From assembly GCA_023421395.1 (NCBI GenBank), contig JAEZTL010000006.1, positions 62,001 through 126,000 on the forward strand: a stretch of DNA of 64,000 bases, given 5' to 3'. The first letter of the stretch is position 1. Each line of letters starts with the position of its first letter. The notes under the pieces are model-generated. The model was not told where the DNA came from. It worked only from the letters and a program-made list of their open reading frames with translations, and made no database searches. This document shows positions 33,411 to 41,271 of the stretch, one piece after another. The stretch comes from Bacillota bacterium. Lineage in GTDB: Bacteria > Bacillota > Clostridia > Christensenellales > Aristaeellaceae. The translations under genes were made by a program, and so were the position numbers.

Positions 33411-34945
33411 TTGGCGTCGCCTCCTTCCAGAGCGCATCCGGTCATCATCAGGCCCAGTTGTTCCTTCGTGACGTCCTTGGCGTCCACAAGGCCCGTCACG
33501 ATGCCGCCGCACATGACCATGATGCGGTCGCACAGCTCAAGCAGCACGTCCAGGTCCTCGCCGATGAAGAGAACCCCCACGCCGCGCGCCTTCTGCTCGT
33601 TGAGCAGGCGGTAGATTGTCATGGATGAATTGATGTCAAGGCCGCGCACCGGGTAGGCGGTGATGAGGATTTTTGGATCGGAGGCGATCTCGCGGCCCAA
33701 AAGCACTTTCTGAACATTGCCGCCGGAGAGCCGCTTCACCGGCGTGTAGACGTCCGGCGTCATGATGGAGAGCCGCTCGATCAGCTGGTTGGAGAGGCTT
33801 CTGGCGGGCCGCCGGTCGAGCAGCGGCGCGTGCTGTTCCTGATACTTCTTGAGCAGCATGTTGTCCACCATACCCATCGAACCCACCAGCCCCATGCCCA
33901 GGCGGTCCTCCGGCACGAAGCTCATGGCCACGCCGCGCGCGGCGATTTCCCGGGGGGAAAGCCCCCGGAGCTCCCCGCCCTCAAACTGGATGGACCCGCC
34001 GGAGGAGGTCTCAAGCCCGGCGATGGACTCGCACAGTTCCTTCTGGCCACTGCCGGCCACGCCGGCCACGCCCAGGATTTCGCCGCTTCGAAGGGTAAAG
34101 TTGATGTCGCACAGAGGCTTATTCTTCTCGGTGGCCGAGACGCTGAGGCCCTTCACCACCAGCGCGGGCGAAGGGTTCACCGGCTCGGGCCTGGCGATGG
34201 ACAGATCCACCGCGCGGCCGACCATCTGCTCGGTCAGCGAGCGGGCGTCGGCGTCCTTGGTCTGGACGGTGCCCACCACCTCGCCCTTCCGGAGCGTCAT
34301 CACGCGGTCGGAGATGGCCAGCACCTCGTTCAGTTTATGGGTGATGATGATGATCGCACAGCCCTCGTCCCGCATCCTGCGCAGGATCGCGAAGAGCTTG
34401 TCGATCTCCTGCGGCGTCAGAACCGCCGTGGGCTCGTCCAGGATCAGGATCCGGGAGCCGCGATAGAGCACCTTCAGGATCTCGACGGTCTGTTTTTCGC
34501 CCACCGACAGCGTGTAGATTTTGCTGGAGGGGTCGACCGCGAGGCCGAAGCGCTTGGAGATGGCGAGGATGTGATCGTTCAGCTGGCCCTTGGTGCGGCG
34601 GTCGCCCTTGGTGCCCATGACGATGTTTTCCGCCACGGTCAGAATGTCCACGAGCTTAAAGTGCTGGTGGATCATGCCGATGCCCAGGCGGATCGCGTCG
34701 GCGGGGGAGTGGATGGTGACGCTCTTGCCGCTGACGTGGATCGTGCCGCTGTCCGGCGCGTACATGCCGCCCAGCATGTTCATCAGCGTCGTCTTGCCGG
34801 AGCCGTTCTCGCCCAGCAGCGCAAGAATTTCGCCGTTATACAGCGTCAGGTTGATGTTTTGATTGGCCTTGACCGATCCGAACGATTTGGAAAGGCCCCG
34901 TAACTCTACCGCGGGCCGCCTTTCATCCTGGAGCAAACCGATCAC
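33392..34945 (-). CDS. BMP-type ABC transporter ATPase (two ABC domains)
   Basis: ATPase of 517 residues with two nucleotide-binding domains, as in NupO/YufO and RbsA. Domain 1: Walker A GENGSGKTT, signature LSVGEKQTVEI, Walker B ILILDEPTAVLTP. Domain 2: degenerate Walker A GVAGSGQKE, signature LSGGNVQKVLLG, and ITAYPVRGLD in place of Walker B Asp-Glu. The asymmetry is normal for this class. The start is uncertain: GTG 34945 is 3 bases after GGGGG and about 20 bases after the expected transcript start, TTG 34936 is an alternative. Confidence 0.93.
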   Translation of the reverse strand: MIGLLQDERRPAVELRGLSKSFGSVKANQNINLTLYNGEILALLGENGSGKTTLMNMLGGMYAPDSGTIHVSGKSVTIHSPADAIRLGIGMIHQHFKLVDILTVAENIVMGTKGDRRTKGQLNDHILAISKRFGLAVDPSSKIYTLSVGEKQTVEILKVLYRGSRILILDEPTAVLTPQEIDKLFAILRRMRDEGCAIIIITHKLNEVLAISDRVMTLRKGEVVGTVQTKDADARSLTEQMVGRAVDLSIARPEPVNPSPALVVKGLSVSATEKNKPLCDINFTLRSGEILGVAGVAGSGQKELCESIAGLETSSGGSIQFEGGELRGLSPREIAARGVAMSFVPEDRLGMGLVGSMGMVDNMLLKKYQEQHAPLLDRRPARSLSNQLIERLSIMTPDVYTPVKRLSGGNVQKVLLGREIASDPKILITAYPVRGLDINSSMTIYRLLNEQKARGVGVLFIGEDLDVLLELCDRIMVMCGGIVTGLVDAKDVTKEQLGLMMTGCALEGGDAKCAIPR

Positions 34946-34969
34946 CTGCCCCCGAAAAATAATATCATT

Positions 34970-34998
34970 ATTATACAGGAAGGGATAGCCGCCCGCAA
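34970..34998 (-). promoter_or_regulatory. Promoter of the BMP-type ABC operon
   Basis: Minus strand TTGCGG (34998-34993), 17-base spacer, TATAAT (34975-34970). It implies a leader of only about 20 bases before the GTG at 34945. Confidence 0.75.
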
Positions 34999-35078
34999 TG
35001 ACATTTTGTGTTGAATCCGACCAATTTGAAAACTTTTTGATTCGTTGCAATGATTTTTGAAGCCGTGCCGCGGGCCAT

Positions 35079-35107
35079 TTGACAGAGCGGCGCGGCCGTA
35101 TTATAAT
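35079..35107 (+). promoter_or_regulatory. Perfect consensus promoter of scpB
   Basis: TTGACA (35079-35084), 17-base spacer, TATAAT (35102-35107). Transcription near 35114 supports the scpB start at 35135 rather than the ATG at 35114. Confidence 0.88.
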
Positions 35108-35134
35108 GAACTGATGATTACACCGGAGGGCGTT

Positions 35135-35686
35135 ATGGACGAGGCCAAACTCAGCCGCATCGTGGAGGCGATCCTGTTCGTCGCCGGGGACCCGTTGAGC
35201 GTTCAGGACCTGGCGCACGCGTTTAACCTGACCGAGTCGGAGATGGCGGGCGCGATCGACCGGCTGAGCGATCATTGCGACCTGGAGCAGCGGGGCATCC
35301 GCGTCAACCGCTTCGGCGGCAAGGTGCAGCTGTCCATCCAGCCGGATCTGGCGCCCTGGGTGGACATGTTCCTGCAGCCGGTTCGGCAGCAGACGCTGTC
35401 GCAGGCGGCGCTGGAGACGCTGTCCATCATCGCCTACCGCCAGCCTGTGACGAAGCAGGACATCGAATCCGTGCGCGGCGTCAAGTGCGACTACTCGGTG
35501 CAGGCGCTTATGAACAAGAACCTGATCCGGGAGGCCGGGCGCAAGGAGGCGCTGGGCAGGCCCATCCTGTATGAGACGACGGACGAATTCCTGCGTCACT
35601 TCGGCATCGCGTCCCTCGTGGAACTTCCGATGGCGGCGCTGGGGCAGATCTCGATGAACCTGGAGCCGGAGGCGGAAGCCCAGTAA
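35135..35686 (+). CDS. scpB: Chromosome segregation and condensation protein ScpB
   Basis: Winged-helix kite subunit of the SMC-ScpA-ScpB condensin, 183 residues. Typical segments: IVEAILFVAGDPLSVQDLA, ETLSIIAYRQPVTKQDIESVRGV, LIREAGRKEALGRPILYETTDEFLRHFGI. ATG 35135 has GGAGGG 4 bases upstream and begins directly with MDEAKLSRIVEAILF. scpA usually precedes scpB in Firmicutes; here scpB is a single gene divergent from the ABC transporter. Its partner smc is in this window at 41.3-44.8 kb. Confidence 0.96.
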   Translation: MDEAKLSRIVEAILFVAGDPLSVQDLAHAFNLTESEMAGAIDRLSDHCDLEQRGIRVNRFGGKVQLSIQPDLAPWVDMFLQPVRQQTLSQAALETLSIIAYRQPVTKQDIESVRGVKCDYSVQALMNKNLIREAGRKEALGRPILYETTDEFLRHFGIASLVELPMAALGQISMNLEPEAEAQ

Positions 35687-35757
35687 AAAAGGGCCCCGCG
35701 GGTACGAAAAGACCGCGGGATCCGGACGACCATGTTCAAAGTCCCCGTGAGATTTCG

Positions 35758-35796
35758 ATCGTTCCCGGCGCGCTTGTCGCCGGGAACGATTTTTTT
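35758..35796 (+). terminator. Terminator of scpB
   Basis: ATCGTTCCCGGCG (35758-35770) pairs with CGCCGGGAACGAT (35778-35790), then seven T. The central 11-base arms equal those of the terminator at 17966-17994. Confidence 0.92.
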
Positions 35797-35916
35797 AGTG
35801 CGCGCGCCGGCAGAAGAAACCGTACCAAAATCCAGCGCACCGCGCGGAAATCCGCGAGGGACTCACGCGCACGCGGCTTCCTCTTTTGAATGAACGCGGC
35901 TTTCGGTTTTTGATCG

Positions 35917-36810
35917 TCAGAAGCCGAGAAGCGTCACCACCAGCGGGATGGTGAAGATGCAAAGGATTGACGTGAAGGATACCTCCTGCGCCGCGAAAAG
36001 CGCGTCCCGGCCGTACATTTCGGCCAGCATCTGGCACATGATGGCGGAGGGCATCGCGCTGGAGAGCACCAGCGTGCCCGCTGCCACCGCGTCCAGGCCG
36101 AGCGCGCGGGTGAGCGCCAGCGCGGCCAGCGGCATGATGAGGAGTTTTACCCCGGACACCAGCGCGTTTTTCCAGTCCCAGAGCGCTTTGGGCACAAAGC
36201 CGGTCATGCGGGCGCCGAGGATCAGCATCGCCAATGGTGTATTCATCGAGCCCAGCGCGTTCACAGGCGCGTCCAGGAGATCCGGCAGGTCTACCCTGAG
36301 GAGGAACAGCGCCGTGCCGATCAGCGCGGCCACGAAGCCGGGGTTGACGAGTTTCCGCCAGGAGAGGCTGCCGCGGTCCAGCTGCGCGATGCCCACCGTC
36401 CAGACCACCAGGTTGAACGCGACGATCACCGCCGCCAGATACAGCGCGCCCAGATCGCCGTACACCGTCTGGATGATCGGCAGGCCCATGAAGCCCGCGT
36501 TGGGCAGCGCCGTCAGCATCGAAAGAATCGGGCGCACCCGATCGCTCTCGCGGCGGCAGGCGGCGTAGACCAGAATCATCGTCAGCGCCATCGTGACCGT
36601 CGCCATCCACAGGACATGCAAAAAGCCCGCGAGGGACGCGGCCGTGTATTCATGCTGGGTGACCATGATCAGAAGCGCCGGGTTCGTGCCAAAAGTCACC
36701 AGGTCCGAAATGCCCTTGACCACCGGATCGCCCATCACGCCTTTTTTGCGGAGCAGCGCACCCACGAACGCGATGGCAAAGAGCATGAACAGCTGGGGGA
36801 GAACGATCAT
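35917..36810 (-). CDS. AEC-family transporter
   Basis: Auxin efflux carrier-type membrane protein of 297 residues with about ten hydrophobic helices in two halves. Markers: FVGALLRKKGVM, GISDLVTFGTNPALLI, ALPNAGFMGLPIIQTVYG (the conserved N-x-G-F-x-G-x-P), and NTPLAMLILGARM. Bacterial members export or exchange small organic acids such as malate; substrate unknown here. ATG 36810 has AGAAGG upstream. It lies between the convergent scpB unit and pepF, which is transcribed in the same direction but separated by a terminator. Confidence 0.88.
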   Translation of the reverse strand: MIVLPQLFMLFAIAFVGALLRKKGVMGDPVVKGISDLVTFGTNPALLIMVTQHEYTAASLAGFLHVLWMATVTMALTMILVYAACRRESDRVRPILSMLTALPNAGFMGLPIIQTVYGDLGALYLAAVIVAFNLVVWTVGIAQLDRGSLSWRKLVNPGFVAALIGTALFLLRVDLPDLLDAPVNALGSMNTPLAMLILGARMTGFVPKALWDWKNALVSGVKLLIMPLAALALTRALGLDAVAAGTLVLSSAMPSAIMCQMLAEMYGRDALFAAQEVSFTSILCIFTIPLVVTLLGF

Positions 36811-36837
36811 TTCCGCATGCCTTCTTCTGTAAAACTT

Positions 36838-36869
36838 GCGCCTGAAGCCCGCCCGCGGACTTCAGGCGC
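36838..36869 (-). terminator. Terminator downstream of pepF
   Basis: GCGCCTGAAG (36838-36847) pairs with CTTCAGGCGC (36860-36869). On the minus strand it is followed by AAGTTTTAC. It separates pepF from the AEC gene. Confidence 0.75.
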
Positions 36870-36901
36870 GTTTGCATTTTATAGGGAATCCGGGGGAAGT
36901 G

Positions 36902-36944
36902 CCCCCCCCCCGGCGGGGTGCGGGCGGAGCCCCGCCGCCCCCCC
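36902..36944. other. C10 homopolymer and G+C-only hairpin
   Basis: Ten C (36902-36911), then CGGCGGGG (36911-36918) pairing with CCCCGCCG (36930-36937), then seven C (36938-36944). It lies 10 bases after the pepF stop. Such runs are slippage-prone and difficult to sequence. Confidence 0.6.
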
Positions 36945-36953
36945 TGGCTTCCG

Positions 36954-38744
36954 TCATTCCACGGCGTTTTTGTACCGTGCCAGCAGTTCCTCGAACATCC
37001 CGAGGGCCTTTTCCACCGGCTGCGGCGTGGACATGTCCACGCCGGCCAGCTTCAGCGCGTCAATGGGGTAGAGGCTGCCGCCGGCGGAAAGAAATTCTTT
37101 GTAGCGCGCGACGGCGCTCGCGCCCTCCTCGCGGATCATGCCGGCGATGGCCATGGCGGCGGAGAAGCCGGTGGCGTACTGGTAGACGTAGAAGGCGCTG
37201 TAAAAGTGGGGGATGCGCATCCATTCATACTGGATCAGATCCGTCTGTTCGAGGGAGGGGTAGTAGGCCTGGTTGAGGGAGGCGTAGAGCGCGTTCAGGT
37301 TTTCGGCGGTCAGCGCGTCGCCTTTTTCGGCCATCTCGTGGGATGCCTTCTCAAACTCGGCGAACATGGTCTGGCGGAAGAGCGTCGTGCGGTAGGCCTG
37401 CAGCAGGTTATTCAGCAGGTAGCTCTGCGCGTTTTTCTCCGGATGCCTGTCCAGAAGGTGCATCATCACCAGCACCTCGTTGACGGTGGAGGCCACCTCC
37501 GCCACAAACAGCGAATACTCCGCCATGGGCGCCGGCTGATGGCTGGCGCTGAGGTAGGTGTGCAGCGAGTGGCCCATCTCGTGGGCGATGGTCAGAAGGT
37601 CCTCCAGCGTCTCGTGATAGTTCATCAGCACGTAGGGGTGCGTTTCGTAGGTGCCCCAGGAGTAGGCGCCGGAGGATTTGCCTTCGTTCTCATAGGGATC
37701 GATCCAGCGCTCGTCGAGGGCCCGGCGCAGTACCGCCTGATAGTCCGCGCCCAGCGGCGCGAGCGCCTCCACCACCAGATCGTAGGCCTCGCGGAAGGGG
37801 AGGTCAATGGCGAAGTCGCCCGGCATGCGGGCGTAGGCGTCGTACATCGCGGGGTCGGCAAGGCCCAGGCGCTCGGCCTGGAAGCGCATGAGTTCGTCCA
37901 GCGCCGGCAGGTGACGGTGCACCGCTTCGATGAGGCTTTCGTAGACGGAGCGCGGCACGTCGTTCTGGTAGAGCGAGGCTTCGAGGGCGCCGCCGAATTT
38001 CGCAGCGCGGGCGGAGAAGAGATCGCCCTTGACCGAGGCGGCGTAGACCGCGGGCACCGTGGCGGAAAAGCCCTTAAAGGTTTCGTACATGGCGGTGAAG
38101 GCGGCCTTGCGCACGGCGCGGTCGCCGCTCATCATGTGGTGGATGTAGCTGCCGTGGGTAAGCGGCGCCATGCCGCCCTTTCCGTCCGGAACCTCCGGGA
38201 ACTTCATGTCGGCGTCGGTCAGCATGTCAAAGATCACGCCCGGGGCCGCGCCCAGTTCGCCCGCCATTGCCACGATGCGCTCCTCCGCGGCGGACAGCGT
38301 ATGGGGCCGCGCGCGCTCGATGGCGGTGAAGAACATGCGGTAGTCTGCAAAGGCCGGGTCGGCGGCGCATTCCGCCAGATACGCCGGCGGCAGCGCGATG
38401 AGCTCCGGCGTCATGAAGGAGGATACCGTGGAAAACTCCACCGACAGCGTGGTGGCCCGGTCCGTCAGCGCCTGGTAGCGGGCGAGGGTGTTGTCCTCGT
38501 CCCGGCGCATCTTGGCGTAGGCGAAGAGCGCGCTCACGTCCCGAATGGCCGCGTAGTAGTCCCTGAGCGCCGCCAGCAGGCTGTCCCGCATCCCCAGCGT
38601 ACCCTGGCGGCCGGAGAAGGCCTGGACCGACGCGCGGCAGGCGGCGTAGGCGGCCTCCCAGGCCTCGTCGTTTGCGAAGATGTCCTCCAGGCGCCAGGTA
38701 TCGCCCTGGACGAGTTCCGAGCGCTTTTTAATCGTTGATGTCAA
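36954..38744 (-). CDS. pepF: Oligoendopeptidase F
   Basis: Zinc peptidase family M3B that degrades oligopeptides in the cytoplasm; 596 residues. The active site HEMGH is at 388-392 (TIAHEMGHSLHTYLS), with the downstream ligand Glu in YSLFVAEVASTVNEVL. The N-terminal helical oligopeptidase-F domain covers about 110-180. The start is TTG 38744, with GGAGGG 8 bases upstream. It overlaps the upstream MFS gene by 17 bases, so the two are co-transcribed. The length matches the family. Confidence 0.96.
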   Translation of the reverse strand: MTSTIKKRSELVQGDTWRLEDIFANDEAWEAAYAACRASVQAFSGRQGTLGMRDSLLAALRDYYAAIRDVSALFAYAKMRRDEDNTLARYQALTDRATTLSVEFSTVSSFMTPELIALPPAYLAECAADPAFADYRMFFTAIERARPHTLSAAEERIVAMAGELGAAPGVIFDMLTDADMKFPEVPDGKGGMAPLTHGSYIHHMMSGDRAVRKAAFTAMYETFKGFSATVPAVYAASVKGDLFSARAAKFGGALEASLYQNDVPRSVYESLIEAVHRHLPALDELMRFQAERLGLADPAMYDAYARMPGDFAIDLPFREAYDLVVEALAPLGADYQAVLRRALDERWIDPYENEGKSSGAYSWGTYETHPYVLMNYHETLEDLLTIAHEMGHSLHTYLSASHQPAPMAEYSLFVAEVASTVNEVLVMMHLLDRHPEKNAQSYLLNNLLQAYRTTLFRQTMFAEFEKASHEMAEKGDALTAENLNALYASLNQAYYPSLEQTDLIQYEWMRIPHFYSAFYVYQYATGFSAAMAIAGMIREEGASAVARYKEFLSAGGSLYPIDALKLAGVDMSTPQPVEKALGMFEELLARYKNAVE

Positions 38745-40191
38745 GGTTGACGCCCTCCTGTTCCTGTTTTCTCATTTGCTTGCGTATACTCCTGCGGCGC
38801 ATGGTGACCTCCACTTCGTGGACGTAGCGCCGCGCCGCGCGCGCCATATCCCCGGCCACGTCCCTGGCGCTGGCCGCGCCCTCCTCGTGGATGCGCGGCA
38901 ACAGCCAAAATACGGTGAGAAAGCGCAGTAGTCCCGAAAGCGCGAACAGTACGTTGTAGCGCGAGATGGGCGTGCCTATGAGCGTCCAATGATAGGCTTC
39001 CACGCGGTACATGACGTTATCCAGCAGCCATCCGCCCACGGCGGAACCCAGCGCCAGGCCCACCAGCTGCGTGAAGAAGAAGTAGAGCGCGATGTACATC
39101 GAGCGGTTTTCACCCTTGGCCTGAGCCATGAAAAGGTTCTGCGCGCCCAGGTCGATGGAAACGTAGGTCAGGCCGCTGAGCGCGTTGACTAGCGCCACCG
39201 CCCACACCATGCGCGGGCCGATCAGGCTCCAGAAAATCGGCGCGAAGGAGGTTAAAAACGCGCCCACCGTCAGAACTGGGCGGCTGCCGTAGCTGTCCAG
39301 CGCCGCGCCCCAGCGGGACACCACCAGCACCAGGAACAGATTGCTGACGATCTGGCTGGCGACGGTGATCTCGAAGTTGGTCATGCGCATGTTTTCAAGC
39401 ATGTAGACGTTGAAGTAGGGCGCGACGATCTGCACCGAGAACATCCATGCCGTCAGCGCCATCACCATGCGCATATAGCGGCGGTCACCCAGTACGGGGC
39501 GGATCATCTGCAGGAGGTTGTTCTTGACGGCGGGCGCGCGCATCGGCGGCAGGCGCATCAGCGCGAAGGAGGAAATGTCCAGCGCGCCGGCGAGCCCGGC
39601 GATGGCGAATACCACCGCGTAGCCGGTGTAGCCGGGCAGCGCGTCCAGAAGCGCGCCGATCGCGAAGCCGAACAGCATGCCCACGAAGGTGGAAATGCGG
39701 CTGCGCACCGCGAAGTACCGGCCCCGGATCCGAAGCGGGATCACATCGGAGCAGATGGAATAGAAGGCTACGTTGATGAATGGCCCGGCCACCGAGCTGA
39801 CCAGTACCATGACGAGCGCCGCCCAAAGCCTGACGGCGCCGTCGGAGAAGGGGAAGAGGAAGGGGATCAGACCGAAGGGGATCCAGATCAGCCGCTGCAA
39901 AAGGCCGAAGGCGAGCATCATGGGCTTGCGCTTCAGCGTGCGCTCCAGCACGTAGGAGGCAAGCAGCTGGAAGGCGTTGGCCAGCGGCGGCAGCGCCATG
40001 ATGAGGCCGTACAGAAAGTCGGACGCGCCCAGCGCCTTGATGTAGCCGCTGATGGCAACGCCTGTGGTGATGTTGGCCCATACGACGCCGCCGGCCACGC
40101 CGGTGATCAGAATGCGCAGCGTGCGGATGGTTTCGGCGTCAAGGCCGCGCTCGTCAAAGAGCTCCACGCGGCGGATAAACCGAGGTTTCAT
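38728..40191 (-). CDS. MFS transporter, 487 residues
   Basis: Major facilitator protein with about twelve helices; ERTLKRKPMM follows helix 2, and IPLRIRGRYFAVRSRISTFVG (loop and helix 5) resembles proton-coupled MFS antiporter sequences. It has a long basic C-terminal tail (about 445-487: RRYVHEVEVTMRRRSIRKQMRKQEQEG), which is unusual and may bind nucleic acid or anionic lipid. Substrate unknown. ATG 40191 has GAGGTG 5 bases upstream. It shares a transcript with pepF. The 148 bases between it and ftsY show no clear terminator. Confidence 0.82.
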   Translation of the reverse strand: MKPRFIRRVELFDERGLDAETIRTLRILITGVAGGVVWANITTGVAISGYIKALGASDFLYGLIMALPPLANAFQLLASYVLERTLKRKPMMLAFGLLQRLIWIPFGLIPFLFPFSDGAVRLWAALVMVLVSSVAGPFINVAFYSICSDVIPLRIRGRYFAVRSRISTFVGMLFGFAIGALLDALPGYTGYAVVFAIAGLAGALDISSFALMRLPPMRAPAVKNNLLQMIRPVLGDRRYMRMVMALTAWMFSVQIVAPYFNVYMLENMRMTNFEITVASQIVSNLFLVLVVSRWGAALDSYGSRPVLTVGAFLTSFAPIFWSLIGPRMVWAVALVNALSGLTYVSIDLGAQNLFMAQAKGENRSMYIALYFFFTQLVGLALGSAVGGWLLDNVMYRVEAYHWTLIGTPISRYNVLFALSGLLRFLTVFWLLPRIHEEGAASARDVAGDMARAARRYVHEVEVTMRRRSIRKQMRKQEQEGVNLDIND

Positions 40192-40339
40192 GGTTGCACC
40201 TCAAAAGGAAGGGCGTCGGGTGTGAGGAACCTGTCGCGACGGGATTTCACCGCTTCCAATTTCTTTTGTTTTTGTCCCGGAATGATACCGCACGAATACG
40301 GTGGTGCGATGGCGAGCGGATGGTTGTGCGGGGGTTGTG

Positions 40340-41236
40340 CTAGAAGATGGCGTCCGCAAAGGCTTTGGCGTCGAAGGGCATGAGGTCGTCCAGTCCTTCT
40401 CCGATGCCGATGTAGCGGACCGGCAGGCCCAGTTCGCCCCGGATCGCCAGCGCGATGCCGCCCTTGGCGGTGCCGTCCAGCTTGGTGAGGATGATGCCGT
40501 CCAGCACGGCGGCGTCCTTGAAGACCTGCGCCTGCATGAGGCCGTTCTGACCGGTGGTGGCGTCGATGACCAGGAGGCCCTTGATTTTCGCGTCCGGGTA
40601 CTCGCGCTCCACGACGCGGCTGATCTTCTTGAGCTCCTCCATCAGGTGCGCTTTGTTGTGCAGGCGGCCTGCGGTGTCGATGATGAGCACGTCCGCGTGG
40701 CGGCCCTTGGCCAGCTGCACCGCGTCGTAGACCACCGCGGCGGCGTCCGCCCCCTCGTGGTGCTTGACCAGCGGCACGCCCGCCCGCTCGGCCCAGACGG
40801 TCAGCTGGTCGGCGGCGGCGGCGCGGAAGGTGTCGCCGGCGCAGATGACCACGTTCCGGCCCACCGTCTTCATGCGCGAAGCCAGCTTGCCGATGGAGGT
40901 GGTCTTGCCCACGCCGTTGACTCCGATCACCGGCACCACCATCGGGGACTCCAGCCGCATGGGCTCCGAACCCATCATGTCGGCCACGATGGCCTTCAGC
41001 GCCTCGCGGGCGGGGGCGGTGGTCTTGATGCCGTCGGCCCCGCATTTTTCGCGCAGCCGGGATATGATCGTCTCGCTGGTTTTGACGCCGGCGTCCGCCA
41101 TGATGAGGATGTCGGTCAGGTCTTCATAGAAGGATTCGTCGATCACCGGCGAGGAATCCACCAGCTGATCGATTTTGCCGGACACGTTGGCCCGGGTCTT
41201 GCCCATCGACTGTTTGATTCGGTCAAAGAGGCCCAA
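40340..41236 (-). CDS. ftsY: Signal recognition particle receptor FtsY
   Basis: GTPase that docks SRP-ribosome complexes at the membrane; 298 residues, the NG core without the acidic A domain, as in many Gram-positives. Motifs: G1 GVNGVGKTTSIGKLA (about 105-119), DTFRAAAADQL, DTAGR, TKLDGTAKGG, and GIGEGLDDLMPFD. The start is TTG 41236 (MGLFDRIKQSMGK, the usual N-terminus) with AAGGA 9 bases upstream; a GTG two codons earlier is too close to that site. It ends the plsX-acpP-rnc-smc-ftsY cluster, 35 bases after smc. Confidence 0.97.
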   Translation of the reverse strand: MGLFDRIKQSMGKTRANVSGKIDQLVDSSPVIDESFYEDLTDILIMADAGVKTSETIISRLREKCGADGIKTTAPAREALKAIVADMMGSEPMRLESPMVVPVIGVNGVGKTTSIGKLASRMKTVGRNVVICAGDTFRAAAADQLTVWAERAGVPLVKHHEGADAAAVVYDAVQLAKGRHADVLIIDTAGRLHNKAHLMEELKKISRVVEREYPDAKIKGLLVIDATTGQNGLMQAQVFKDAAVLDGIILTKLDGTAKGGIALAIRGELGLPVRYIGIGEGLDDLMPFDAKAFADAIF

Positions 41237-41271
41237 GGGGACACGTCCTTTCCGTGCGGCCGGCGCGGCCG

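Noticed and set aside
34946..35599. N-terminal extension of the BMP-type ATPase gene
   Set aside because: The frame stays open through the intergenic promoter into the antisense of scpB; the conserved ATPase begins about 10 residues after GTG 34945.
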